NCBI RefSeq assembly: GCF_001905825.1
Contig: NZ_LIVV01000004.1
Coordinates: forward strand, 62,001-126,000
Source of the DNA: Streptomyces sp. CB02009
GTDB taxonomy: Bacteria; Actinomycetota; Actinomycetes; Streptomycetales; Streptomycetaceae
Length of the DNA: 64,000 nt
Reading direction: 5' to 3'
The notes beneath the pieces are model-generated. The model was not told the DNA's origin. It worked only from the letters and a program-made list of their open reading frames with translations, and made no database searches. Position numbers and translations under genes: made by a program. Shown piece by piece: positions 26,927 through 35,420 of this stretch. Numbering within the stretch: position 1 is the first letter of the stretch; each line of letters starts with the position of its first letter.

Positions 26927-27624
26927 CGTCGGGCTCCGGTCGGGGCGGGGAGAGTCGGGGCGGGGACGGTGACGAGCCCCGGGTGGGCGCGGAGCGCGGC
27001 CAGACCTCGCCGGGCGTGGGTCTTGACCGTGCCGATCGAGCAGTTGAGCACGCTCGCGATCTCCAGCTCGGTCAGATCCTCCCAGTAGCGGAGCACCATG
27101 ACCGCACGCTGGCGGACGGTCAGATCAGCTAACGCGGCGAGGAGCGCCGTGCGTTGCTCGACCGCCTCCGCGTGACCCGCGGAGGTGTGGCGCAGCGACT
27201 CCGGCAGGACCGGCGTCAGGAGGTGGACGACCCGCTTCCGGCGGACCCTGCTGAGGTTGTTGTTGATCAGCGCCCGGCGCACATAGAGGTCGATCTCCCC
27301 GCGCGGAACCCGCCGCCACCGCGCGTACACCTTGGCCAGCGTCGTCTGCACCAGGTCCTCGGCCTCGTGGAAGTCCCCAGTCAGGAGCTGGGCCGTACGC
27401 ACCAGACGCGGCCAGGCGGCGACGGCGAACTCGGTGAAGCCGTCGTCGTCGGAGGTCCCGGTCGTCCTGGTGATCCCGGTGGTCTCAGTCGCCCTGATGG
27501 TCCCGGTCGCCCCGGCAGTCCCGGCGGTCGAGGTCGTCCCAGCGGTCCCGGCGGTCCCGGCGCCCGTCCCGGCCTCGGCGACGCGGGTGAGCTCGGCGAC
27601 CTCGGTGACGGACTCGTGCGGCAC
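26923..27624 (-). CDS. ECF RNA polymerase sigma factor (SigE-family type), TTA codon
   Basis: This 233-residue sigma factor directs RNA polymerase to alternative promoters. Region 2 is at FAVAAWPRLVRTAQLLTG with HEAEDLVQTTLAKVYARW. Region 4 is at LADLTVRQRAVMVLRYWED with IASVLNCSIGTVKTHARRG. Before region 2 the protein has about 55 residues, mostly a low-complexity Gly/Thr/Ala stretch. The leucine codon at 27130-27132 is TTA, which in Streptomyces needs the bldA tRNA. GTG 27624 is the best start (GAGG ten bases upstream), but later starts within the linker are possible. It is coupled to the downstream membrane protein. Confidence 0.88.
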   Translation of the reverse strand: MPHESVTEVAELTRVAEAGTGAGTAGTAGTTSTAGTAGATGTIRATETTGITRTTGTSDDDGFTEFAVAAWPRLVRTAQLLTGDFHEAEDLVQTTLAKVYARWRRVPRGEIDLYVRRALINNNLSRVRRKRVVHLLTPVLPESLRHTSAGHAEAVEQRTALLAALADLTVRQRAVMVLRYWEDLTELEIASVLNCSIGTVKTHARRGLAALRAHPGLVTVPAPTLPAPTGARR

Positions 27625-27692
27625 GGTGTCGGACCTCGCGATCGGTCGGTGGGCGGTGGCTCGACGGAGCCGTGGAGCGGATGAGGTGAGGC

Positions 27693-27722
27693 GGCGGGGC
27701 CCGCCCCGTGCCGGGCCCCGCC
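27693..27722 (-). terminator. Terminator after the secreted-domain gene
   Basis: An 11-bp stem (GGCGGGGCCCG / CGGGCCCCGCC) with an eight-base loop lies 15 bp after the stop of the 27738-28400 gene and before the sigma gene. Some read-through into sigma is possible. Confidence 0.65.
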
Positions 27723-27737
27723 ACGTTTCTGCCCGGG

Positions 27738-28400
27738 TCAGCCGCGGCCGGCCGGGAAGTCGAAGCCCGGGAGCTCGGCCAGGGGCCTGCCCGCGCGGTC
27801 GTAGAGAGTGACGCCGAGGCTGCTGCCGCCGTTCCCGTCCGCCGGGCCGGTGTGGGCGTACCAGACGCCCCAGTCGGGGCGGCCGGGCAGGGCGATGAGG
27901 GTGGCGACGGTCTTGTGGCCCTCGTCGTCGCTGAGTTCGACGCGGCCGGCCTTGCGGGTCCCGTAGTAGAGGCCGGAGTGGAAGACGCCGGTCGCGTCGC
28001 CCTCGCTCTGGTGGCTCACGCCGGGCTCGGAGCGGTCGATGTTGCCGTCGACGACGCTGCGGAAGTTCTCGTAGCCGTCCGGGCCCGTCCAGTGCTTGCC
28101 GTCGCGGGTCAGCCACACGGTGAAACCCCCGCCGGCGTCCACCCGCCGGCCCGGACGGACGGTACGGACCGGCTTCGCGGCGGGCGCGGCGGACACGGCG
28201 GCCTTGGCCGGGGTCACCTTCGCGGGCTCGGCCCGGACAGCGGTACCGGCCGCCGGGGAAGCGGTGGAGTCCGGGGAGCCCGGGGAAGCGGCGGCGGCCG
28301 TGGAGGCGGTGGAGGTCTCGGTGGGCGCTCCGACGGCCGACGGTGCCGCGACCGCCACGGCGGCCACGACGCCGGCCGCCGCCAGCCAGTACTTCTTCAT
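27738..28400 (-). CDS. Secreted protein sharing the extracellular domain of the sigma-linked membrane protein
   Basis: This 220-residue protein has an N-terminal signal peptide (KKYWLAAAGVVAAVAVAAPSAVGA), a Ser/Ala/Pro-rich linker and a domain from about residue 95. The motifs HWTGPDGYENFRSV, EPGVSHQSEG, FHSGLYYGTR and LPGRPDWGVWYAHTGP repeat those of the 26123-26926 product almost word for word. ATG 28400 follows AGGAG. It precedes the sigma gene on the same strand. No family name is recognised. A soluble copy of a membrane sensor domain suggests ligand competition or complex formation, which is inference. Confidence 0.78.
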   Translation of the reverse strand: MKKYWLAAAGVVAAVAVAAPSAVGAPTETSTASTAAAASPGSPDSTASPAAGTAVRAEPAKVTPAKAAVSAAPAAKPVRTVRPGRRVDAGGGFTVWLTRDGKHWTGPDGYENFRSVVDGNIDRSEPGVSHQSEGDATGVFHSGLYYGTRKAGRVELSDDEGHKTVATLIALPGRPDWGVWYAHTGPADGNGGSSLGVTLYDRAGRPLAELPGFDFPAGRG

Positions 28401-28633
28401 GCGGGTGCTCCTGGGATGGATGTCGGTGGAGGACCGCGTCCGTCCGCGCCCTCTTCCCCTACCAACTCCTCCCGGCCCCGCGCCGGATGACATGCTCGCG
28501 AAATTCGTACGGGACGACTCCCCGCCGCCACGACCCGCGCTGTGCCGCCCGGTGCGGCCCACCGTGCCGCCCACGCCGCGGCCCGCCCTGCGGCCCGCCC
28601 GACATCCCGCCGTGCGGGAGGGACGGCCGGTCG

Positions 28634-30703
28634 CTACCGCGCACGCGCCCGCGTGGAGTCCGTCAGCGCCGTCGTGACCTCGTCCAGGGCCTCCAGGAGG
28701 AGGACCGCGCCCTTGTGCAGCAGGAAGTGGTCCGGTGCGTCGTCGGCCCACGCGTCCACCGTCTCGCGCAGCTCGTCCCAGCCGGGTGCCCTGCGCTCCC
28801 GTACGTCCTTGGCGCCCCGTTCCGTCGCCCGCCGCAGGGACTCCGCGAGGGTCGCCGCGGCGGGCACGGGCGGGGCGCCGGGCTCCGGCAGGTGCGCCTC
28901 CATGAGCATCGCCACCCGCCCGAACTCCGCGAGCGCGTGGTCGGCCTGTTCGGTCGCCGCGTGCGAGAGGCCCCGGTGCCGCACGGGCTCGTGCGTGGCC
29001 CGCTCCACGGCCTCCTGCCAGGCGACGCGGGCCGCGCGGGTGTTCAGGAGCGCCTCACGGACATCGGGGCTGCCGGGACCGAGCGGATCGGCGTACCGCG
29101 CGATGACGACCGCCCCGTACCCGCCGACGGACGCCAGCCAGTCCGCGAGCCGGCCGCGCAGCCGGGGCGTCTCCCAGGCCGGGTAGACGGCGTACGCCAG
29201 CATGGCGAGGATCCCGCCGAGCAGGGTCAGCGTCACCCGGTCCCGTACGGTCTGGCCGACGCCGACGCCCTCCATGCCGAGCAGGAAGACCACGTACGCG
29301 GCGACGAAGACCTGGCTGACGGCATACCCCGTCCGGATGAACAGGTACATCCCGAAGGCGCACACGACCGCGAGCCCGGCCGACAGGTACACGCCCGGGT
29401 GGGCCGACTGCACGACGGCCGTCGCCAGGGCCACCCCGACGAGGGTGCCGCCGAACCGCGCCACCGACCGCGCGTACGTCTGCGAGAAGTCCGGGCGCAT
29501 CACCATCACCGAGGCCATCGGCGCCCAGTAGCCGTGTCCGAGGGGGAGCGCCGTGCCCAGCAGGTAGCCGGCGGCCGTGACCGCCGAGACCCGGAGCGCG
29601 TGGCGCATGACCGGCGAGTCCCGGCGCAGCTCGGCACGGACCTGCGCCGCGACGATCGGGGTCAGCCGGACGAGGGTGGGGCGCTCCCGGGGTGTGGCGC
29701 CGTGGCCCGAGGTCTCCGTCCTGGGATCGGCCGTGTCGACGACGTCGCCGAGCAGCGCCGTGAGGCGGATGGCGGCGCGGCGGGGCGGGCCGTGCAGGAT
29801 CGACAGGGTGTCCGGGGAGTGGAGGGTGGCGACGGCGGGTGCGGGGAGGGTGACCGGTTCGCCGTGCCGGATCGCGTGCGCGGCGGCGTCCAGGACGGTG
29901 CCTGCCGCCCCGAGCAGCTCCCGCACGCGCTCGCGTGCCGCGCCCTCCTCCGGGACGCCGACGGCCGGGTCGGCGAGGGAGGCGAGGACCGGGCGGATGC
30001 GCTCGGCGAGGCCGCGGGCGCCGTGCAGCTCCGCCGGGCGGCGACGGGCCTGGGCGGGTGTCACGGCGGCCGCGCTGCGGGCGGTCATGAGGGGCAGGGG
30101 GTCGAACGGCGCGACCGGGTCGTGGCGCAGGCGGCGGGCGTAGTCCCCCTCCGCGGCGAGCGCGTCCGCGAGGGCGTCGCGCTGGGCGCCCCAGGGGCGC
30201 ACCGGGAGGAGGACGACCAGACCGGCCTGGACGACACCGCCCGCGAAGATCATGGCCGCGTGGCCGGCGGCGGTGGCGACGGAGGTGGGGAGGGTGACGG
30301 TCACCAGCATGATCGCCACGTTGGAGGAGGCGATCATGCCGGCGGTGGGCCCCGCGGCCCAGGCGAGGCCCGAGAGGAAGGTCCAGAGCACCAGCAGGGC
30401 CAGGAAGAAGACCTCCTCGGTGCCGACGAGATAGCCGAGGAAGGTCGACAGGGCGAGGCTGGCGCCGGAGGCGAGGGCGAGGGTGGGGCGGGGGCGCCAG
30501 GAGCGCTGGAAGGTCGCGATGGCGGCCTGGAAGGCGCCGAACGCGGAGGAGGCGGCGACGGCGGGGCCGAAGACGGCGAGCGAGAAGCCCACCACGAGGG
30601 CGAGCCCGAGGGCGGCGCGGGCGGCGATGACGGGGGCGAGCCGCCGCCGCTCGACGGTGAGCCCGGAGCGGGCGGTCTCCTTCAACGCCCGGAGCCAGCT
30701 CAT
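28634..30703 (-). CDS. FUSC family membrane protein
   Basis: This 689-residue integral membrane protein has two membrane blocks, each followed by a cytosolic part, as in fusaric-acid-resistance and aromatic-acid-exporter proteins. The first block starts near residue 20 (ARAALGLALVVGFSLAVFGP). The second starts near residue 370 (VSAVTAAGYLLGTALPLGHGYWAPMASVMVM), whose GYWAP motif is typical of the FUSC second half. The C-terminal 160 residues are helical and acidic. The efflux substrate is unknown. ATG 30703 lacks a strong ribosome site, so the start may differ. It diverges from the gene at 30768. Confidence 0.85.
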   Translation of the reverse strand: MSWLRALKETARSGLTVERRRLAPVIAARAALGLALVVGFSLAVFGPAVAASSAFGAFQAAIATFQRSWRPRPTLALASGASLALSTFLGYLVGTEEVFFLALLVLWTFLSGLAWAAGPTAGMIASSNVAIMLVTVTLPTSVATAAGHAAMIFAGGVVQAGLVVLLPVRPWGAQRDALADALAAEGDYARRLRHDPVAPFDPLPLMTARSAAAVTPAQARRRPAELHGARGLAERIRPVLASLADPAVGVPEEGAARERVRELLGAAGTVLDAAAHAIRHGEPVTLPAPAVATLHSPDTLSILHGPPRRAAIRLTALLGDVVDTADPRTETSGHGATPRERPTLVRLTPIVAAQVRAELRRDSPVMRHALRVSAVTAAGYLLGTALPLGHGYWAPMASVMVMRPDFSQTYARSVARFGGTLVGVALATAVVQSAHPGVYLSAGLAVVCAFGMYLFIRTGYAVSQVFVAAYVVFLLGMEGVGVGQTVRDRVTLTLLGGILAMLAYAVYPAWETPRLRGRLADWLASVGGYGAVVIARYADPLGPGSPDVREALLNTRAARVAWQEAVERATHEPVRHRGLSHAATEQADHALAEFGRVAMLMEAHLPEPGAPPVPAAATLAESLRRATERGAKDVRERRAPGWDELRETVDAWADDAPDHFLLHKGAVLLLEALDEVTTALTDSTRARAR

Positions 30704-30767
30704 GCCCCGAGCGTATCCGTGACCGGACATAACGACCCATTCCACCCGCGCATGGGATTCTGTGTGC

Positions 30768-31655
30768 ATGACGTCCGATGTCACGGCCGCCGACTGGGCC
30801 GTGCGGCAGGTCGCCTCCGTCCGGGACGACCCGGCCGGGCGGATGGCCCTGATGGAGCGGTGCTACTACGGCCCGTTCGGCACGGCGCCCCAGCACCTGC
30901 CGTTCCGCCGGGCGGCGATGTCCTTCATGCGCTGGCAGCTGCGGCGGGGCGTGCTCCAGCCGGGCTTCGCCGACCGGCCCGGCAGCCCGTGGTGGCGCGC
31001 CGTGAACGAGCGCATCCTGCGGGACGGCTGCGAGGCCGTGGGGCTGAGCGGAGGGCTTCCCGGGCGGACCTCGTCCCCCTCGGTCCACCACTGGCTGTCC
31101 TTCGTCCACTACCCCACCGCCCGCGCCTGGTACCGGGCGCACAACGGGAGCGTCGTCGCCGGCTACCTCGACCACCGCGACCTCGCGCAGGCCGAGACCG
31201 AGGCCGAACGGTTCTTCATGAACGTCGTCCTCTGCCGCGTGCTCTACTCCCACGCCCTCGTCGCCGCACCAGGCCTCTCGCTCGGCCCGCTGCGCCCGCT
31301 CGCGCCGTTCCTCGGGGACCCGAGGCTGGGCATGGCCGGGGTCTTCCTCCAGCTGTCCCGCGTGCTCCCCGACGAGTACCCGCTCCGCGACGGCGTGCGG
31401 ACCTATCTGCGCGGCGAGGTCGGCTTCGGCCGCCTCGTCGACTTCGGCGTGATCGTGCCGCGCCTCCAGCAGCTGTACGAGTGGTCGGCCCACGAACTCG
31501 CGGCGCCCGGCCTGCTCGACTGCGTCCGCGACGGCTCCCTGGTCTACGCCTGGGCGTACGAGGACCGGAACGTCTGGAAGCCCCCGGACACGTTCGCGAT
31601 CCGTCTGGCCCACCGGGCGCTGCCACCCGAGGGGCGGGCCGGGCGGCGACGCTGA
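30768..31655 (+). CDS. Conserved-looking protein of unknown function
   Basis: I do not recognise this 295-residue protein. It is rich in Arg, Trp and Tyr, with no signal peptide and no clear transmembrane segment; ERFFMNVVLCRVLYSHALVAAPG is the most hydrophobic helix. Notable stretches are CYYGPFGTAPQHLPFRRAAM, HHWLSFVHYPTARAWYRAHNG and VYAWAYEDRNVWKPPDTFA. Codon use is typical of the window, so it is a real gene. ATG 30768 lies 64 bp from the divergent FUSC start. Confidence 0.75.
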   Translation: MTSDVTAADWAVRQVASVRDDPAGRMALMERCYYGPFGTAPQHLPFRRAAMSFMRWQLRRGVLQPGFADRPGSPWWRAVNERILRDGCEAVGLSGGLPGRTSSPSVHHWLSFVHYPTARAWYRAHNGSVVAGYLDHRDLAQAETEAERFFMNVVLCRVLYSHALVAAPGLSLGPLRPLAPFLGDPRLGMAGVFLQLSRVLPDEYPLRDGVRTYLRGEVGFGRLVDFGVIVPRLQQLYEWSAHELAAPGLLDCVRDGSLVYAWAYEDRNVWKPPDTFAIRLAHRALPPEGRAGRRR

Positions 31656-31780
31656 CCCGCGCCGGCCGGCCGACGACGCCGACGCGCGCCGTCAGGTCCT
31701 TGGCGCGCACGCTCAGGCCCCCGCCCCCGCCGCCGCCCCGCGCCCGCCGGATCGGCCCGTGGGTGGAGCCACACCCGTCC

Positions 31781-33031
31781 TCAGCGCCCCGGCCTGGTAC
31801 GGCCGTCCCCGACCCCCCGCCGCTCCGGCCCGAGCCCCGCCCGGTCCGCAGCCGAGGCGCCGTGCGTCCAGCCCTCCTCGTCCCAGGCCGCACGCACGCG
31901 CGTGGCGCGGGTTTCCGGGAAGAGTTCGTCCGTGCGGGTGGTGACCGCCAGGTCCCGGGAGGCGAGGGCGGGCAGCAGGGTCGGGGCCTCGGACGCCACG
32001 CGGCGGGACGTCGCCGCGAGACGGGCGCCGAGCCGGTTCGCGTACGCCAGCAGGAACGACTGCCGGAAGGACTTCGTGCGCTTGCGGCCGCCCGCCCGCT
32101 GCTCCGCCTCCGCCCGCGTCATCGCCGCCGTCCCCTGCACGAGCAGCGACGTGTACAGCAGCTCCACCGGGTCGAGGTCCGCCTCGAAGCCGACCACCGT
32201 CGAGAAGCCGTACGCCTCGTTCCACACCGCCCGGCAGTGGTTCGCCGTCGCGACCGCGTCGAGCAGGATCGCCTTCGCCTGCTCGTACGGCGGCTCCACC
32301 CCGATCCGGACCGCGCCCGGCGTCTCCGGCGACGGCGCCCCCGCCGCGAGCGTCGCCTCGTCCAGGCTGTGCCGCGCCATCAGCTCCTGCGCCTTGGCCG
32401 TGAGCGCCTCCGCCTCCTCCGGGTACCCCGTCGCCTCCGCCTTCGCGAGCAGCGCCCGGATCCGGGTCAGCATCCGCGGTTCCCCGGCCGTCGCCGGCGG
32501 CAGCGCCTCCCCCGGCACCGGGCCGACCGCGTCGAGCCTCGGCAGCCGCACCAGGAGCCGGTACAGCTCCAGGACCGTCGTCGCGTACGAGAAGCGGTCC
32601 GTCGGCCGTCCGGGCGACGGGTCCAGCTCGTCGAGCTGGGCACGCCAGCGGTGCGGCAGCGTGTCGTAGCGGGCCGTCTCGGTCAGGACCAGGCCGGTCA
32701 GGATCCGGAGGTGCGCGTCGGAGAGGTCGCGGCGGGCGATGCGTACGAGGTCCGCGGGCTGCCAGCCCCGTCCCCACAGGGTCCGTACGAACTCCTCGCC
32801 GCGCCGGCCCAGTTCCGGGTCGGCGGCCCGGTCGGCGGCCAGCAGCGACGCCGCCGTGTCGAGGGAGCCGTCGTCGCTCGCGTACAGCGCCTCGAAGGCC
32901 CGGTCGACCGTGCCGCCGGTGCCGGTGCTGCTGCCGGTGCCGGTGTTGCCTGTGCGGCCGCCGTTTCCAGAGCCGCCCGCGCTGCCCGTGCTGCCCGTGT
33001 TGCTCGTGTTGCCCGTGTTGCTCGTGCTCAC
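31781..33031 (-). CDS. DUF2786 domain protein
   Basis: This 416-residue soluble protein has a DUF2786 segment in its middle (MLTRIRALLAKAEATGYPEEAEALTAKAQELMARHSLDEA), which is an alpha-helical region found in actinobacterial and phage proteins of unknown function. The first 35 residues are a Ser/Thr/Gly/Asn repeat. GTG 33031 overlaps the HxlR regulator stop (GTGA) and has GAGGA five bases upstream; an in-frame ATG at 33049 is the alternative. Translational coupling to the regulator is the only functional hint. Confidence 0.82.
   Translation of the reverse strand: MSTSNTGNTSNTGSTGSAGGSGNGGRTGNTGTGSSTGTGGTVDRAFEALYASDDGSLDTAASLLAADRAADPELGRRGEEFVRTLWGRGWQPADLVRIARRDLSDAHLRILTGLVLTETARYDTLPHRWRAQLDELDPSPGRPTDRFSYATTVLELYRLLVRLPRLDAVGPVPGEALPPATAGEPRMLTRIRALLAKAEATGYPEEAEALTAKAQELMARHSLDEATLAAGAPSPETPGAVRIGVEPPYEQAKAILLDAVATANHCRAVWNEAYGFSTVVGFEADLDPVELLYTSLLVQGTAAMTRAEAEQRAGGRKRTKSFRQSFLLAYANRLGARLAATSRRVASEAPTLLPALASRDLAVTTRTDELFPETRATRVRAAWDEEGWTHGASAADRAGLGPERRGVGDGRTRPGR
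32925..33030. repeat. Degenerate tandem repeat at the 5' end of the DUF2786 gene
   Basis: Repeats built from TTGCTCGTG, TTGCCCGTG and CCGGTGCTGCTG run in frame and encode an Asn/Thr/Gly/Ser leader. Confidence 0.7.
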
Positions 33032-33417
33032 GCCGTCCTCGTGTCCCATGCCTCGCGCGACCGGGCGATCACCGAGCGGTGGTCGAGCGACCAGTCGACG
33101 AGCTGCTTGATCAGGTGGGTCATGCTGCGCCCGGTCTCCGTCAGCGCGTACTCCACCTGCGGCGGTGTCGTCGGATACACCGTCCGCGAGACGAGTCCGT
33201 CGCGTTCGAGACGGCGCAGCGTCAGGGTCAGCATCCGCTGCGAGATCCCGGTGACGAGCCGCTGCAGCTCCCTGAACCGCCGTGGTCCCGAAGCGAGTTC
33301 GACGACCACGTGCACGGTCCACTTGTCGCCGAGCCGGTCCTGGACGTCCCGCACCCCGCAGTCCTCCGCGCAGCTCACCAGGGGTTCGGTGGTTACCTCC
33401 GTGTGCCCCTCGGACAT
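33028..33417 (-). CDS. HxlR family transcriptional regulator
   Basis: This 129-residue winged-helix regulator has LGDKWTVHVVVELASGPRRFRELQRLVTGISQRMLTLTLRRLERDGLVSR, the HxlR DNA-binding core. Two cysteines (Cys16 and Cys20, CAEDCGV) precede the domain; cysteine-based redox sensing is known for several HxlR relatives, so redox control of the divergent oxidoreductase is plausible. ATG 33417 follows AAGGAGG. The 83-bp gap to the divergent NmrA-like gene should contain both promoters. Confidence 0.93.
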   Translation of the reverse strand: MSEGHTEVTTEPLVSCAEDCGVRDVQDRLGDKWTVHVVVELASGPRRFRELQRLVTGISQRMLTLTLRRLERDGLVSRTVYPTTPPQVEYALTETGRSMTHLIKQLVDWSLDHRSVIARSREAWDTRTA

Positions 33418-33500
33418 CGATGTGCCTCCTTACGCGATCCGCCCCGTCCCACCACGATGGTCTCAGCCACCACGTCCTCACCACGTTCCCAGGGGGAAGC

Positions 33501-34319
33501 ATGCTGCTCGTCACCGGTGTCTCCGGAGCCCTCGGCTCACTCGTGGCCGACCGGCTCGCGGGCCGGCCGGACGTCGCCCTCGGCACGCGCGCGGGGCTGC
33601 CCGGCACCCGCCGCCTCGACTTCGACGCGCCCGGGACGCTGCCGGAGGCCTTCGCCGGGGTGGAGACGCTGCTGCTCGTCTCCGCCGGCTACGGGGAGGA
33701 CGACACGGTCGTGGCCCGTCACGAGGCCGCGATATCGGCCGCGGAGGCGGCGGGCGTGCGCCACGTCGTCTACACCAGCCTCTCCGGCGACGGCGACCAC
33801 CTCGCCTACGCGCTCGCCCACCGCTGGACCGAGCGACGCCTGCGGAGCTCCGCCAGCGTCGACTGGACGATCCTCCGGAACGGCCTCTACGCCGAGTTCC
33901 TGACCTGGATCGCCGCGCCCGACGCCGAGAACCGGATCACCGGCCCGCTCGGCGGGGGCCGCCTCGCCGCCGTCGCCCGCGCGGACCTCGCCGACATCGC
34001 CGTCTCGGTCGCGACGGCCCCGGCCGCCCACCGGAACCGGGTGTACGAGCTCGTCGGCGAGCGCGCCCTCGGCGGCGCCGACCTGGCGGAGGCCCTGGGC
34101 GCCACGTACGCCCCCGGCACGCTCGCCGACGCCCGCGCCGCGATCGCCGCGTCCGGCGCGGTGCCGTTCCAGGTGCCGATGCTGGCGAGCACGTACTCGG
34201 CGATCGCCCACGGCTTCATGGACGGTACGGGGGTGGCGAGCGACCTGCGGACGCTGCTGGGCGGCCGCGAGCCGCTGGACGCGCTCGACGTGTACGTGAA
34301 GGCCGTACGGGAGGGTTAG
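33501..34319 (+). CDS. NmrA-like NAD(P)-dependent oxidoreductase (QorB-type)
   Basis: This 272-residue Rossmann-fold protein of the atypical short-chain dehydrogenase group has the N-terminal cofactor motif VTGVSGALGS, then TLLLVSAGYGEDD, HVVYTSLSGDGDHLAYALAHRWTERRL, VDWTILRNGLYAEF and a C-terminal substrate lobe. Relatives include NAD(P)H:quinone oxidoreductase 2, typically controlled by a divergent HxlR-type regulator, as here. ATG 33501 follows AGGGGGA. The physiological substrate is not determined. Confidence 0.9.
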   Translation: MLLVTGVSGALGSLVADRLAGRPDVALGTRAGLPGTRRLDFDAPGTLPEAFAGVETLLLVSAGYGEDDTVVARHEAAISAAEAAGVRHVVYTSLSGDGDHLAYALAHRWTERRLRSSASVDWTILRNGLYAEFLTWIAAPDAENRITGPLGGGRLAAVARADLADIAVSVATAPAAHRNRVYELVGERALGGADLAEALGATYAPGTLADARAAIAASGAVPFQVPMLASTYSAIAHGFMDGTGVASDLRTLLGGREPLDALDVYVKAVREG

Positions 34320-34406
34320 ACCCGGCCCGGGGGTAGGGCCAGGCATACCCCCCGGACGCCCGCCAGTGGTCGTGATCGGCGGCGGCGGAAACGGTTCGCT
34401 TGAGCC

Positions 34407-35420
34407 ATGACCCCGACGCTCTCGAACACCCCCGCGGCGGCCTCGCCCACGACCTCCGCCACGACCTCCGCGACGACCTCCGCGACGAGCCCCGCCACAG
34501 CTTCCGCGACGAGCCCCGCCACGGCCTCCACCACGGCCTCCGCGACGGCCTCCACCGCCGCTTCCACCAGCGCCGTACGGCTCCGCGGGCTCACCCGGCA
34601 CCACCGGGACGTCCGCGCCCTCGACGGCGTCGACCTCGACTTCGGCGCCGGGACCTTCACCGCCGTCATGGGCCCCTCGGGCTCCGGCAAGTCCACCCTG
34701 CTCCAGTGCGCGGCCGGGCTCGACCGGCCCACCTCCGGGCGGGTGGAGGTCGGCGGGGTCTCCCTGGAAGGGCTGAGCGAGCGGCGGCTGACCCTGCTGC
34801 GGCGGGACCGGATCGGTTTCGTCTTCCAGTCCTTCAACCTGCTGCCCGCGCTCACGGCCGCGCAGAACGTCGCCCTGCCCCTCCGGCTGGCCGGCCGCCG
34901 CCCGTCCCGCACCGAGGTCCGGGAGGCGCTGGCCCGCGTCGGGCTCGCGGGGCGGGAGCGGCACCGGCCGGGCGAGTTGTCGGGCGGTCAGCAGCAACGG
35001 GTGGCGATCGCACGGGCGTTGATCACCAGGCCGGCCGTCCTCTTCGGCGACGAGCCGACCGGCGCGCTCGACTCGACGACGAGCCGCGAGGTGCTCGACA
35101 TGCTGCGGGAGCTGGTCGACCGGGACGGTCAGACGATCGTCATGGTGACCCACGACCCGGTGGCGGCGGCCCGCGCGGACCGGGTGGTGTTCCTGGTCGA
35201 CGGGCGGGTGGCGGGCGGGCTGGAGGCACCGACCGTGGAGACGGTCGCGGCGCGGATGACCACGCTGGAGACGGTCGCGGCGCGGAACACCACGCCGGAA
35301 GCGGACGCGGTCACCGCCACAGCCGCCGCCACGGCCACCGCCGCCGCCCCGCTCCCGGTGACCACCGCCACGGCCACGGCCACGGCCACGGCCACGGCCA
35401 CCGGGAGCGTCCCGTGCTGA
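34407..35420 (+). CDS. ABC transporter ATP-binding protein (MacB/LolD-like)
   Basis: This 337-residue ATPase partners the FtsX-type permease that follows. Walker A GPSGSGKST (Lys95), the Q-loop FVFQSFNLL, signature LSGGQQQRVAIARAL, Walker B AVLFGDEPTGALD and the H-loop MVTHDP are intact. Both ends are unusual: about 55 Thr/Ser/Ala residues precede the domain and a Thr/Ala tail of about 45 residues follows, both encoded by short tandem repeats. The true start could be later than ATG 34407 within the Thr/Ser leader. Confidence 0.9.
   Translation: MTPTLSNTPAAASPTTSATTSATTSATSPATASATSPATASTTASATASTAASTSAVRLRGLTRHHRDVRALDGVDLDFGAGTFTAVMGPSGSGKSTLLQCAAGLDRPTSGRVEVGGVSLEGLSERRLTLLRRDRIGFVFQSFNLLPALTAAQNVALPLRLAGRRPSRTEVREALARVGLAGRERHRPGELSGGQQQRVAIARALITRPAVLFGDEPTGALDSTTSREVLDMLRELVDRDGQTIVMVTHDPVAAARADRVVFLVDGRVAGGLEAPTVETVAARMTTLETVAARNTTPEADAVTATAAATATAAAPLPVTTATATATATATATGSVPC
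34440..34570. repeat. Degenerate tandem repeat encoding a Thr/Ser/Ala leader
   Basis: CCTCCGCGACGA, GCCCCGCCACGG and related blocks repeat in frame through the first 55 codons of the ABC ATPase gene. Confidence 0.7.
35366..35400. repeat. ACGGCC hexamer microsatellite
   Basis: About five to six perfect ACGGCC units encode alternating Thr-Ala at the C-terminus of the ABC ATPase. Confidence 0.85.

Noticed and set aside
28401..28633. A possible small gene between the secreted-domain gene and FUSC
   Set aside because: Open frames here lack ribosome sites and have only compositional bias; no protein motif is visible.
28343..34336. A 1,997-codon open frame on the + strand
   Set aside because: It is antisense to FUSC, overlaps several well-supported genes and has the Arg/Pro/Gly bias of high-GC shadow frames.
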